Both the position numbers and the translations under genes were made by a program. A stretch of DNA of 64,000 nucleotides from the NCBI GenBank assembly GCA_023512015.1, contig JAIMAI010000004.1, positions 1-64,000 on the forward strand, in the 5' to 3' direction. Origin of the DNA: Acidothermus sp. (GTDB lineage Bacteria > Actinomycetota > Actinomycetes > Acidothermales > Acidothermaceae). The notes beneath the pieces are model-generated. The model made no database searches and was not told the DNA's origin. It saw only the letters and a list, made by a program, of their open reading frames with translations. Shown here piece by piece: positions 36,667 to 45,860 of the stretch; the stretch's first letter is position 1, and each line of letters begins with the position of its first letter.

Positions 36667-38310
36667 TCAGCCGACCCGATGCAGTTGGCCGCCGCGCGAG
36701 CCGGTGAAATGACGCGAACCGAAATGGCGCGGCCAGCGAGCGAACCAGCGGGAACCGGCCGCCGCCCGTGCCATCCACCGCTCGATTTCGGCACGGACCT
36801 CCGCTGTGGCCAGGCCCCGCACTTCCACCGTCGTACGTCGACGCACCACGTCGTCGACCGTGCACGCCCATTCCTCGGCCACGCCGTATGCGACCTGCGC
36901 CCAGATGTCCGGCCCGTCGGGGTGAATGCGCCGCGCCAAAGCGGGATCCCGCGCGATGAGCCGCGCGAGGGCATGCGCGTAGGAGCCGTAATGTCCGGCC
37001 AAATGCTCGACGATGTCGTTGTCCAACTCCGGGTGCGCGGCCCGCAGGACGCGGGCGACGGCGTCCGGATGCGCGGCCCCGGGAAGCATCACTTCGGTCC
37101 CGTCGATCGAGACATCGTCGAGAATACCCGCGACGTGCTCCAACACCTCCAAGCCGATGCGGCGGAAGGTGGTCCACTTTCCCCCGGCCACGCTGATGAG
37201 CCCCCGTGGCCCGTGGGTGATGACCGTTTCTCGCCGCGCGTGTTGGGTGTCGCTTTCTCCCAACGGCAGCACCCGCAATCCCGCAAACCGGTAGCGGATA
37301 TCCACCGTGGCGAGCCAATCGGGGTCGATCGCCCGCCCGGCCTCCGAGAGGATCTGCGCGACGTCGTCGTCCTCGCAACGGACTCCAGCCGGGTCACCCT
37401 CGTAGGGCTCATCCGTCGTTCCCAGAAGGAGCTGATCCTCCCACGGGATCGCGAAAGATACCCTTCCGCCCTCCAGCGGAACGGTGAGCGCGGCCCGCCA
37501 CGCCGTGACGTCCCGCCCGTCGGGACCGTGCATGCGGACCACCAGGTGCGCGCCCTTCGACAACCGCACGGAGGTCGGCGCGGCCGGATCTTCCAGGCGA
37601 CGCACGTGGTCGACCCACGGACCCGTGGCATTCACCACGGCCCGAGCCGCCACCCCGAATCGTGTCCCGTCCAGCCGGTCCTCCAGCTCCGCCCCGACGA
37701 TTTTTCCGTTGCGCATTTGGAATCCGGTCACCGCAACGTAATTCGCCAGGACGGCGCCCACATCCGCCGCGGCATGCGCGACCATGAGGGCGACCCGCGC
37801 GTCGTTCATCTGATGGTCGTAATACAGCCCGCAGCCCCGCAGACCCGCTGTGCGTAACGCGGGGACGATGCTCGCCGCCCGGCGGGTGGAAAGCAACTTG
37901 CCCGGCCCGTCGTCGAATTTCGACAACGCAGAATAGACGAGCATCCCCGCGCCGATCCGCACCCTGCCGTACGGGCCGCCTTCGTAGAGGGGGACGAGAA
38001 ATGGGACCGGGCGGACCAGATGTGGGGCGAGCTTGTCCCCGAGGGCACGGCGTTCGGTGTGGTTCTCGTACACCAACCGCAGATCCCCCATGGCCAGGTA
38101 GCGCAGGCCACCGTGCACCAGCTTCGTGGAAGCACTCGACGTCGCCCCGGCGAAGTCACCCGCATCGACGAGGGCCACCCGAAGCCCGGATCGCGCCGCC
38201 TGCCAGGCCGTCGAGAGGCCGATGATCCCACCGCCGATCACCAGAAGGTCGAACACACCCTGTTGCAGCGCCGTCTGCACCAAGACTCGCTTCTCAGGCG
38301 CACGGGTCAT
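36667..38310 (-). CDS. glpD: Glycerol-3-phosphate dehydrogenase
   Basis: FAD-dependent, membrane-associated enzyme oxidising glycerol-3-phosphate to dihydroxyacetone phosphate; 547 residues. FAD motif DLLVIGGGIIGLSTAWQAA at 21-39, then DFAGATSSASTKLVHGGLRYL, and the C-terminal FAD contact LISVAGGKWTTFRRIGLE. No glpK or glpF is nearby. ATG at 38310 has GGAGG in the leader. The last 40 residues are Arg/His/Trp-rich. Confidence 0.96.
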   Translation of the reverse strand: MTRAPEKRVLVQTALQQGVFDLLVIGGGIIGLSTAWQAARSGLRVALVDAGDFAGATSSASTKLVHGGLRYLAMGDLRLVYENHTERRALGDKLAPHLVRPVPFLVPLYEGGPYGRVRIGAGMLVYSALSKFDDGPGKLLSTRRAASIVPALRTAGLRGCGLYYDHQMNDARVALMVAHAAADVGAVLANYVAVTGFQMRNGKIVGAELEDRLDGTRFGVAARAVVNATGPWVDHVRRLEDPAAPTSVRLSKGAHLVVRMHGPDGRDVTAWRAALTVPLEGGRVSFAIPWEDQLLLGTTDEPYEGDPAGVRCEDDDVAQILSEAGRAIDPDWLATVDIRYRFAGLRVLPLGESDTQHARRETVITHGPRGLISVAGGKWTTFRRIGLEVLEHVAGILDDVSIDGTEVMLPGAAHPDAVARVLRAAHPELDNDIVEHLAGHYGSYAHALARLIARDPALARRIHPDGPDIWAQVAYGVAEEWACTVDDVVRRRTTVEVRGLATAEVRAEIERWMARAAAGSRWFARWPRHFGSRHFTGSRGGQLHRVG

Positions 38311-38497
38311 CTGGCCTCCGCCGAACTGTCGGGTCGCCTTCCATCTTCCCCGCTTACGCAGCTTCGCGTCGAAAGGCGCCCCGACCGCAGGTGCAATCGG
38401 CGCCGCCCAATCGCGGCTACATCGAGCGCCGCCACATCAAGGGCCGCCACCCGGACGCCGCATCCGGGAGAATGGTCATTGTCCCGAGGAGGCGCAG

Positions 38498-39421
38498 ATG
38501 CTCGATCCCTCCCAGCTCTTCGACGTCACCGGCGAGCCGCCGTCCGCCCGCGACCTCGTTTTCATCCACGGCCTGACGGGATACGTGGACGCCGGCGACG
38601 CCGTGCGCCTCGTCACCCACCATCTGCTCACCGCTCTGCCGTCGCGAGAGGTCGCGCGTTTCGACACGGACCAGCTCTTCGACTACCGGGCGCGGCGGCC
38701 CGTCATGGCCTTCGACACCGATCACTGGGTGGACTACGCGACCCCCGAACTGGTCTTGTGGGCGCTCACCGACACCGAGGGCGGCGAATTCCTCCTCCTC
38801 ACCGGGCCAGAGCCGGATTTTCAGTGGGAGCGGTTCGTGACCGCCGTCCAGAGTTTGATCGAGGCGTACGGCGTGCGACTCACCATCGGGATCAACGCGA
38901 TCCCGATGGCCGTACCCCACACCCGACCGATCGGCCTCACCCGTCACGCCACCTCACCGGAGTTGATCCCCGGGAACCAGCCGTGGCTGGGCCACGTGCA
39001 GGTGCCCGGCAGCGCGGCGCACCTCCTGGAGTTTCGGTTGGGCCGGCAGGGCCGGGACGCCGTCGGTCTGGCCGTGCACGTCCCCCATTACGTGGCGCAG
39101 AGCGAGTTCCCGCCCGCGGCGCTTCGGCTGGTGGAAGAACTGTCCTCCGTGAGCGGTCTGCGACTGCCCCGCGATCCGCTTGCCGAAGCGGCGGCCAACG
39201 CGCTACGGGACGTCGACCGGCAGGTGGCCGAATCGGCCGAAGCGATGGCCATGGTCTCTGCCCTCGAACAGCAGTACGACGCATTCGTCCGCGCCCGCGG
39301 GGGCGACGGAACGATTCCCGCCGAGGAGAACCTCCCGACCGCCGAAGAACTCGGCGCCGAACTCGAACGCTTCCTCGCCGAACACACGCGGAGGTGGCGA
39401 GGCGAGGAACCCGACCACTGA
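38498..39421 (+). CDS. PAC2-family protein
   Basis: A 307-residue protein of the actinobacterial PAC2 (proteasome-assembly-chaperone-like) family: DLVFIHGLTGYVDAGDAVRL, RPVMAFDTDHWVDYATPELV and NAIPMAVPHTRPIGLTRHAT are its hallmark segments. A C-terminal helical tail is acidic. ATG at 38498 follows GAGGAGG; the upstream frame is shadow of glpD. Function unproven. The upstream 38311-38497 separates it from divergent glpD and must hold both promoters; I see no clear boxes. Confidence 0.9.
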   Translation: MLDPSQLFDVTGEPPSARDLVFIHGLTGYVDAGDAVRLVTHHLLTALPSREVARFDTDQLFDYRARRPVMAFDTDHWVDYATPELVLWALTDTEGGEFLLLTGPEPDFQWERFVTAVQSLIEAYGVRLTIGINAIPMAVPHTRPIGLTRHATSPELIPGNQPWLGHVQVPGSAAHLLEFRLGRQGRDAVGLAVHVPHYVAQSEFPPAALRLVEELSSVSGLRLPRDPLAEAAANALRDVDRQVAESAEAMAMVSALEQQYDAFVRARGGDGTIPAEENLPTAEELGAELERFLAEHTRRWRGEEPDH

Positions 39422-39531
39422 ACCGGCCACTGAACCGACGTCCGCGTCGCTCCGTTCTGGCTGGCGGAACCGCCCGGGCTCGCCCCACCGCGAAGCTCGG
39501 GATCGCCGTCCAGCCGACCGGAGGAAACGTC

Positions 39532-40098
39532 ATGGCCGCTTCGACTTCCCTGCACCGCCCGCGCGGGCGCGGTCCCGCGCTGCTCGCCGGTTTCGCTGCA
39601 GCCGCACTGATCGCGGCCGGGTGCAGTTCGTCGTCCTCTCCTTCGACGTCGAGCGGGGGTTCCCCTGCGGCATCGAGCGCAGGGTCCACTGCGGCCGCCG
39701 GCGTCGCCGTGGTGGGCACGACCAGTGGATCGCTCGGGACCTATCTCGTCGACGGCCGGGGTATGGCGCTGTACCTGTGGGACGCCGACAAATCCGACTC
39801 GTCGACCTGCTACGACGCGTGCGCCAAAGCCTGGCCCCCGCTGCTGACCAGCGGAAGTCCCACCGCCTCGGGTCAAGCCGACGCAAGCAAACTCGGGACG
39901 ACGAAGCGCAAGGACGGTTCGATGCAGGTGACCTACGCCGGCCACCCGCTGTACTACTACTTCCGCGACACCAAGCCCGGCGACACCAGCGGCCAAGGCT
40001 CGAACGGGTTCGGCGCTCCTTGGTGGCTGGTCAGCCCGGCCGGGACGCCGATCGTGTCCATGCCGAGCACTCCCGCCGGAGGCGGCTACAACTACTGA
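39532..40098 (+). CDS. Secreted-repeat lipoprotein (COG4315 type)
   Basis: A 188-residue lipoprotein with signal peptide and lipobox LIAAGC, a Ser/Thr/Ala linker, then two copies of the short repeat typical of this family: YLVDGRGMALYLWDAD and GHPLYYYFRDTKPGD, both with the Y-x-[FWY]-x2-D signature. The paired cysteines in CYDAC may bind metal or form a disulfide. Function unknown. ATG at 39532 follows GGAGG. Confidence 0.9.
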   Translation: MAASTSLHRPRGRGPALLAGFAAAALIAAGCSSSSSPSTSSGGSPAASSAGSTAAAGVAVVGTTSGSLGTYLVDGRGMALYLWDADKSDSSTCYDACAKAWPPLLTSGSPTASGQADASKLGTTKRKDGSMQVTYAGHPLYYYFRDTKPGDTSGQGSNGFGAPWWLVSPAGTPIVSMPSTPAGGGYNY

Positions 40099-40209
40099 CC
40101 GCACCCAACTCCTGAGCGCACACCACTCCGCCGCGGTCCGCAGCGGACTGTCGTCTCAAGCTCGCGACGGTGCGCCCTCGCCTCCGCACATCGACGAGCT
40201 CCAGGAGGG

Positions 40210-40292
40210 TGGGCGAGGGGGGAGTTGAACCCCCACGTCCTTCCGGACACACGGACCTGAACCGTGCGCGTCTGCCATTCCGCCACTCGCCC
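40210..40292 (-). tRNA. tRNA-Leu (CAG anticodon)
   Basis: Minus-strand cloverleaf of 83 bases with long variable arm. Acceptor GGGCGAG/CTCGCCC, anticodon stem CACGG-TTCAGGT-CCGTG giving CAG, T arm GGGGGTTCAACTCCCCC. No CCA encoded. A -10-like TAGGCT lies at 40342-40347. Confidence 0.95.
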
Positions 40293-40445
40293 GCGAGAAC
40301 CGGGCAGCCACGAGCCACGCTCGGAATCCCGGTGAACGCCAAGCCTAGCAGGGAACCATCAAGAGCAGGTTCACGTCCACCGGCGGGATGACCGCGCTCG
40401 GTAGCATCACACCCAGGGCTGCCGAGGCCGCCTGGAGGAGGGTTC

Positions 40446-41303
40446 GTGGGAGTACTCCAGCGCTTCGAGCGACGCCTGAGCGGCCTGGTGGAGGGGTTGT
40501 TCGCGCGGGCCTTCCGCTCCGAGGTACAACCCGTAGAGATCGCCGCCGCACTGCAGCGTGAATTGGACAACGAAGCCGCGATCCTGGGGCCGGACCGCAC
40601 CTTGGTGCCCAACCATTTCATCGTCGAGCTCGGCAGCCACGACCACGCACGGCTCATCCCCTACGAACGTCCTCTGATCAGCGAACTCGTGGCGATGGTT
40701 CGGGAGCATGCGGCCGAGCAGCGCTACAGCTTCGTGGGTCCCGTCTCGATCGATCTCGTGCACGTCCCCACCCTGGAGACCGGCGTCTTCCGGGTCCGCA
40801 GCGAAGTCGTGTACGCCGTCCCCGACGGCGCAGAACGATCACCGTCGGCGAGTCGGGCGAGGACGGCGGATGACGTCCCGGCCCCCGCCCCCACAGCTCC
40901 ACCCCCTTCACCCGCCGCGCCCGCGGCAGGCAGCGGAGCGAGCGAGCAGCTCACCACCCGCATTCCCGCCGACGTCCGGGCCGCCGACTATGGACGGCTC
41001 GTGATCCGCGAAGGTGCGGGGGCAGCCCGCGAGGTCCAACTCCGCAAGCCGGTGATCCGTCTGGGCCGCGGGCCGCAGGCCGACATCCGCATCGCCGATC
41101 CTGCGGTTTCCCGAAACCACGCCGAACTGCGGCTCGACGTCGATCCCCCGACCATCAGCGATCTACGTTCCACCAACGGCACGCGGCTGAACGGCGTCCC
41201 GATCGAGACCGCGCCGCTCGCGGACGGCGACCGCATCACCCTCGGTGAAACGCTGCTCGTCTACCACACGCCGGCGCGGAGCCGGTCGAAGCAGGAGGTC
41301 TGA
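40446..41303 (+). CDS. fhaA: DUF3662/FHA domain protein FhaA
   Basis: Phosphothreonine-binding scaffold of 285 residues. The N-terminal DUF3662 domain (about 1-125, MGVLQRFERRLSGLVEGLFA) is followed by a Pro/Ala linker and a C-terminal FHA domain with VIRLGRGPQADIRI, SRNHAELRL and STNGTRLNG, the phosphopeptide-binding loops. GTG at 40446 follows GGAGGAGGG; a -10-like TAGCAT at 40402-40407 fits an operon promoter. First gene of the cell-wall signalling operon ending in pknB. Confidence 0.96.
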   Translation: MGVLQRFERRLSGLVEGLFARAFRSEVQPVEIAAALQRELDNEAAILGPDRTLVPNHFIVELGSHDHARLIPYERPLISELVAMVREHAAEQRYSFVGPVSIDLVHVPTLETGVFRVRSEVVYAVPDGAERSPSASRARTADDVPAPAPTAPPPSPAAPAAGSGASEQLTTRIPADVRAADYGRLVIREGAGAAREVQLRKPVIRLGRGPQADIRIADPAVSRNHAELRLDVDPPTISDLRSTNGTRLNGVPIETAPLADGDRITLGETLLVYHTPARSRSKQEV

Positions 41304-41310
41304 GGGCGAC

Positions 41311-41775
41311 ATGTCCGAGCTCTCGCTCTTCCTGCTCCGGGTAGGGTTTTTGGCGCTGCTGTGGATTTTCGTCATCGTCGCGTTCGGCATCATCCGTTCG
41401 GATTTGTCGTTGGGTGCCGGCGGGCGGGTGGTCCACCCACCGGCGAGAAAACCGGCCCGCCGACCGGCTGCTGCTCCGGGGAAATCGGCCCGCCGACTCG
41501 TCGTCGTCTCCGGCTCGCTCGCGGGAACGAGTATCGCGCTGGGAAATTCACCGGTCACCATCGGGAGGGCCAACGATTCCACGCTCGTCCTCACCGACGA
41601 ATACGCCTCGAATCGCCATGCCCGGCTTTTCCCGCGGGACGGGCAGTGGTACATCGAGGATCTCGGGTCGACCAACGGAACGTTCCTCGACCGGGTGAAA
41701 GTGACCCAGCCGACGAACGTCCCACTGCGCACTCCGATCCGCATCGGGAAAACAGTTTTGGAGCTGCGTCGATGA
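41311..41775 (+). CDS. fhaB: Membrane-anchored FHA protein FhaB (FipA)
   Basis: A 154-residue protein: one N-terminal helix (LFLLRVGFLALLWIFVIVAFGII), a Pro/Ala/Arg linker, and an FHA domain with VTIGRANDSTLVL, ASNRHARLF and STNGTFLDR. It is expected to bind phosphorylated division proteins and recruit PknB substrates. Eight bases after the fhaA stop, 28 bases before pstP. Confidence 0.95.
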   Translation: MSELSLFLLRVGFLALLWIFVIVAFGIIRSDLSLGAGGRVVHPPARKPARRPAAAPGKSARRLVVVSGSLAGTSIALGNSPVTIGRANDSTLVLTDEYASNRHARLFPRDGQWYIEDLGSTNGTFLDRVKVTQPTNVPLRTPIRIGKTVLELRR

Positions 41776-41803
41776 AGACGTCCCTCAGTCGAAGGGAACG
41801 GCC

Positions 41804-43036
41804 GTGGTGTTGACTCTTCGCTACGCCGCTCGTTCCGAAGTTGGACTGTTGCGGCCCACCAACCAGGACGCCGTCTACGCCGGGCCGCGCCTGCTCGCCG
41901 TCGCCGACGGGATGGGGGGGCACGCCGCAGGAGACGTCGCGAGCGCCGTCACCATCGCAAGCCTCGCCCCGCTGGACGACGACGAACCGCCGTCCGACAT
42001 GCTCGGCGCACTCGACCAGGCCATTCGCCGCGCCAACGAGCAAATCCGGCTGATGACCGAAGCGGATTCCGAACTCGAGGGAATGGGGACGACCCTGACT
42101 GCGCTGCTGTGGAACGGCAGCAGGGTGGCTCTCGCGCATATCGGGGATTCCCGCGCCTATCTGTTGCGTGACGGTGAACTGACGCAAATTACCGAAGATC
42201 ACACCCTGGTGCAGCGGCTGATCGACGAAGGCCAAATCGACGAAGCGGACGCCGCGACCCATCCGCAGCGCTCGGTCATCCTGAGGGTGCTCACCGGGCG
42301 GCCGGACGACGTCGCGGACCTGTCCTTGCGGGAAGTACGGGCCGGCGACCGGTTCCTTTTGTGCAGCGACGGCCTTTCCGGAGTAGTGAGCAAGGAGACG
42401 ATCCGCGAAACCCTCGCCATACCGGACCCGCAAGCCGCGGTCGACGCGCTCGTAGAGCTCGCGCTACGGGCCGGGGCGCCGGACAACGTCACCTGCATCG
42501 TCTGCGATGTGGTGGACGACGCGCAGGCCCGTCCGTCGTCCGACCCGGTCATCGGCGGCTCGGTAGCGGGAGAGTCCGTCGTCGGGGCGGAGACGCCGAA
42601 CAGCGCCGCGGCCCGTGCCGCAGCCTTGCAGCCGAGGCGCGCCGCGCCCAGCACCGTGGTGGACGAAGAGCCGCGCCGACCGCGCTGGCGGGGACCGGTG
42701 CTGGTGGCACTCTTGGTGCTCGCGGTGGCCGCTGCGCTGTTCGGGGGGACGTGGTGGTACGCCCAGCACCAGTACTACGTCGGAACCGACCGAGGGGTCG
42801 TCGTCGTCTATCAAGGCATCAAGGGTGACGTCCTCGGTTTCGAATTCTCGCGAATCGTCGAGCGAACCGACATCGACGTCGCCGAACTGCCTGCCTACCA
42901 GCAAGAACGGCTCGCCGACACGATCGGTGCGCCGAGCCGTGAAGCAGCCGAGCGGATCGTCGACCAGCTTCGCGCCGCTGCGACGAGCCAGAATCGACCC
43001 TCCGCATCGCCGAGCCCGACGACGGGGACGCCGTGA
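41804..43036 (+). CDS. pstP: PP2C-type Ser/Thr protein phosphatase
   Basis: Membrane phosphatase of 410 residues. Metal-site motifs are NQDAVY, ADGMGGHAAG, HIGDSRAYL, CSDGLSG and DNVTCIV over residues 20-235. One membrane helix follows (VLVALLVLAVAAALFGGTWWY, about 303-325), then an extracellular tail. It removes phosphates set by PknB. GTG at 41804, or 41807. Overlaps rodA by GTGA. Confidence 0.96.
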   Translation: MVLTLRYAARSEVGLLRPTNQDAVYAGPRLLAVADGMGGHAAGDVASAVTIASLAPLDDDEPPSDMLGALDQAIRRANEQIRLMTEADSELEGMGTTLTALLWNGSRVALAHIGDSRAYLLRDGELTQITEDHTLVQRLIDEGQIDEADAATHPQRSVILRVLTGRPDDVADLSLREVRAGDRFLLCSDGLSGVVSKETIRETLAIPDPQAAVDALVELALRAGAPDNVTCIVCDVVDDAQARPSSDPVIGGSVAGESVVGAETPNSAAARAAALQPRRAAPSTVVDEEPRRPRWRGPVLVALLVLAVAAALFGGTWWYAQHQYYVGTDRGVVVVYQGIKGDVLGFEFSRIVERTDIDVAELPAYQQERLADTIGAPSREAAERIVDQLRAAATSQNRPSASPSPTTGTP

Positions 43037-44406
43037 CCGCTACGACCGAGGTCCTCAGAGCGTTGCGACCGCGCCGGCCACAGACCCGACGCGGTGTCGA
43101 GCTCGCGATGCTGCTTTTCGCCGTAGCAATTCCGCTTGCGGCCTACGTCATCGTGGGTCTCACGCGGACCCGTCGGGTCCCCACCGACACGTTGAATTAC
43201 GGGCTCGGGCTGGCGGCCCTCCTCGTCGTCGCGCATATCGCGGTACGACGGTTCGCCCGGTACGCCGACCCTCTGCTGCTCCCCTGCGCGGCTCTGCTCA
43301 ACGGCTTGGGCCTGGTATTGATCCACCGGTTGGATTTGGTGTCGCCGAAAGCCCAACGGTCGGACGCCACTTTGCAGCTGATCTGGAGCACGATCGGGAT
43401 CGCGTTGTTCATCGCGGTACTTGCCGCGGTGCGGGACCACCGGCGGCTGCAGCGCTACACCTACACATCGATGCTGCTCGGTCTGCTGTTGCTCGCCGCT
43501 CCGTCGCTGCTGCCGGCACGATTCAGCGAGGTCAACGGAGCCCGCAACTGGATTCGGTTCGCGGGTTTCTCCATCCAACCCGGGGAATTCGCCAAGATTC
43601 TGCTCGTCGTCTTCGTCGCCGGCTTCTTGGTGGCCAAGAAAGACGCGCTCGCCCTCGCCAGCCGCCGATTCCTCGGCCTCGATCTGCCGCGCGGCCGCGA
43701 CCTCGGCCCGGTCCTCGTAGCGTGGCTGGTCAGCATCGGACTACTGGTCCGCGGACGCGATATCGGGATGTCGATGCTGTTCTTCGGTTTCTTCATCGTG
43801 ATGCTCTACATCGCCACCGAGCGGCTCTCCTGGGTTTTCATCGGGGTGCTGCTCTTCGCCGGAGGTACGTTCGCCGCCTATCACCTATTCGCTCACGTCC
43901 GTGAACGCTTCGAGATCTGGCTTCACCCCTTCGCATACGCCAAGACAACCGGTTACCAGCTCGTGCAGGCGCTCTACGGTTTCGCGGACGGCGGCCTCCT
44001 CGGAACCGGATTGGGCAACGGCCGCCCCGACCTCGTGCCGTTCGCGAAAAGCGACTTCATCATCGCGACGGTGGGGGAAGAGCTCGGCCTCACCGGTCTC
44101 ATGGCGATCCTCCTGGTCTACGTCGTCATCGTCTCCCGCGGAATGCGCGCCGCTCTCTCGGTGCGCGACTCCTTCGGGAAGTTGCTCGCGGCGGGGCTTG
44201 CTGTTTCGCTGGCCCTCCAAGTGTTCGTCGTGGTCGGAGGGGTGACGCGGCTCATCCCGCTCACCGGAATCACGACGCCGTTCCTGTCGTACGGCGGGTC
44301 ATCCCTGGTTTCCAATTGGGCCATCATCGCCCTTCTGCTGAAGGTCAGCGACGCGGCCCGCCGTCCGATACCGGCACGACCGTCGGAGGGGGTGGGTCGA
44401 CCGTGA
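43033..44406 (+). CDS. rodA: SEDS-family peptidoglycan polymerase (RodA/FtsW)
   Basis: Integral membrane glycosyltransferase of 457 residues with about ten to twelve helices. SEDS hallmarks: GLVLIHRLD, NGARNWIRFAGFSIQPGEFAKI, and C-terminal GTGLGNGRPDLVPFAKSDFIIATVGEELG and PLTGITTPFLSYGGSSLVSNW. Genome position (between pstP and pbpA) supports the RodA-type paralogue working with the adjacent transpeptidase. Confidence 0.95.
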   Translation: MTATTEVLRALRPRRPQTRRGVELAMLLFAVAIPLAAYVIVGLTRTRRVPTDTLNYGLGLAALLVVAHIAVRRFARYADPLLLPCAALLNGLGLVLIHRLDLVSPKAQRSDATLQLIWSTIGIALFIAVLAAVRDHRRLQRYTYTSMLLGLLLLAAPSLLPARFSEVNGARNWIRFAGFSIQPGEFAKILLVVFVAGFLVAKKDALALASRRFLGLDLPRGRDLGPVLVAWLVSIGLLVRGRDIGMSMLFFGFFIVMLYIATERLSWVFIGVLLFAGGTFAAYHLFAHVRERFEIWLHPFAYAKTTGYQLVQALYGFADGGLLGTGLGNGRPDLVPFAKSDFIIATVGEELGLTGLMAILLVYVVIVSRGMRAALSVRDSFGKLLAAGLAVSLALQVFVVVGGVTRLIPLTGITTPFLSYGGSSLVSNWAIIALLLKVSDAARRPIPARPSEGVGRP

Positions 44407-45860
44407 ACCGACCGATCCGCCGGGTCGCCCTCGCATGTCTGGTGTTGTTCGCGCTCCTCCTCGCCAACGACAACGTCATCCAGTTCGCCCGGGCCAAGAG
44501 CCTGCGCGATCACCCCGGCAACACCCGGACGTTGTTCGCGCAATACGATCGCAAGCGGGGGGACATCGTGGCCGCCGACGGAACGATCCTGGCCTCCTCC
44601 AAACCGTCGAACGATTCCCTCAAATACGTGCGCACCTACACAAACGGTCCGCTCTACGCACCGATCACAGGCTTTTACTCGATTATCTACGGTGCCAGCG
44701 GCATCGAAGCTGCGGAGAATTCCATCCTGGCGGGCACGGACGACCGGTTGTTCATCCGGCAACTGTCCAATCTCATCACCGGCCGCACGCCGCAAGGAGG
44801 CAGCGTCGTCCTCACCATCGATCCCACATTGCAGCAGGTGGCGTACGCCGCGTTGAAGGGACGTAGAGGCGCAGTGGTCGCCGTCCAACCGTCGACCGGC
44901 GCGATCCTGGCCATGGTCACTTCACCGTCGTACGACCCGAACCTGCTGGCCTCACACGATTCCGCGCAGGTGCGAGCGGCGTGGAAATCGCTGACCGGGG
45001 ACCCGGCTCAGCCGATGCTCGACCGAGCCTTGGAGCAGACCTACCCGCCGGGTTCGACGTTCAAGCTCGTGACCGCCGCCGCCGCTTTGTCGACCGGGCG
45101 CTACACTCCGCAGACGCAAATTCCTGCCCCCAACGTCCTACCGTACCCGAATTCCACGAAATCACTCACGAATTTCGCCGGGGAGAGTTGCAGCAGCACC
45201 GGACAGACCACGCTCATCCAAGCGCTCACCATCTCGTGCAACACCGCATTCGGTGAACTCGGGCAGACGCTCGGGGCAGATACCCTCCGCAAACAGGCGG
45301 AGGCTTTCGGCTTCGACGCCGCCTTCTCGATACCGATGAAATCCGCGACCAGCGTCTTCCCCGCGCAACTCGACGCCGCACAGACCATCCAATCCGCGAT
45401 CGGCCAGTACGACGTGCGGGCCACTCCCCTGCAAATGGCGATGGTCGCCGCCGCCATTGCCAACCACGGCCTACTCATGCGTCCCTACCTGGTACAACAA
45501 TTGGTCAACCCGAACCTCACCATCCTCGAGACGACCAAACCGCAATCCATTCGGCAGGCCGTCTCACCCCAGGTCGCCGCCGAGCTGACCCAGATGATGG
45601 AGAGCGTGGTCACCAGCGGTACCGGCAAGACCGTCCAGATTCCCGGCGTGCCGATCGCCGGAAAGACCGGAACGGCGGAGAACGCCCCGGGTCAGCCGCC
45701 ACACGCCTGGTTCGTCGCGTTCGCGCCGGCGACGCAACCGAAGATTGCGGTGGCGGTTGTCATCGAGAACGGCGGTGGGATCAACGACGCCACCGGAGCA
45801 ACCGTCGCAGGGCCGGTCGCCAAAGCCGTCCTGCAAGCCGCCCTCAAGGAGTCATCGTGA
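44403..45860 (+). CDS. pbpA: Class B penicillin-binding protein PbpA
   Basis: Transpeptidase of 485 residues with an N-terminal anchor (RRVALACLVLFALLLANDN), dimerisation domain and transpeptidase domain. Active-site motifs are STFK (near Ser218), SCN (near 278) and KTG (in AGKTGTAE, near 420). GTG at 44403 overlaps the rodA stop as GTGA. Works with RodA for septal or elongation synthesis, regulated by the neighbouring kinase/phosphatase. Confidence 0.96.
   Translation: MNRPIRRVALACLVLFALLLANDNVIQFARAKSLRDHPGNTRTLFAQYDRKRGDIVAADGTILASSKPSNDSLKYVRTYTNGPLYAPITGFYSIIYGASGIEAAENSILAGTDDRLFIRQLSNLITGRTPQGGSVVLTIDPTLQQVAYAALKGRRGAVVAVQPSTGAILAMVTSPSYDPNLLASHDSAQVRAAWKSLTGDPAQPMLDRALEQTYPPGSTFKLVTAAAALSTGRYTPQTQIPAPNVLPYPNSTKSLTNFAGESCSSTGQTTLIQALTISCNTAFGELGQTLGADTLRKQAEAFGFDAAFSIPMKSATSVFPAQLDAAQTIQSAIGQYDVRATPLQMAMVAAAIANHGLLMRPYLVQQLVNPNLTILETTKPQSIRQAVSPQVAAELTQMMESVVTSGTGKTVQIPGVPIAGKTGTAENAPGQPPHAWFVAFAPATQPKIAVAVVIENGGGINDATGATVAGPVAKAVLQAALKESS

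Noticed and set aside
38020..39420. Plus-strand upstream part of the frame that ends in the lipoprotein
   Set aside because: The section before ATG 39532 overlaps the PAC2 gene in another frame and is Arg-rich; the lipoprotein signal peptide starts exactly at 39532.
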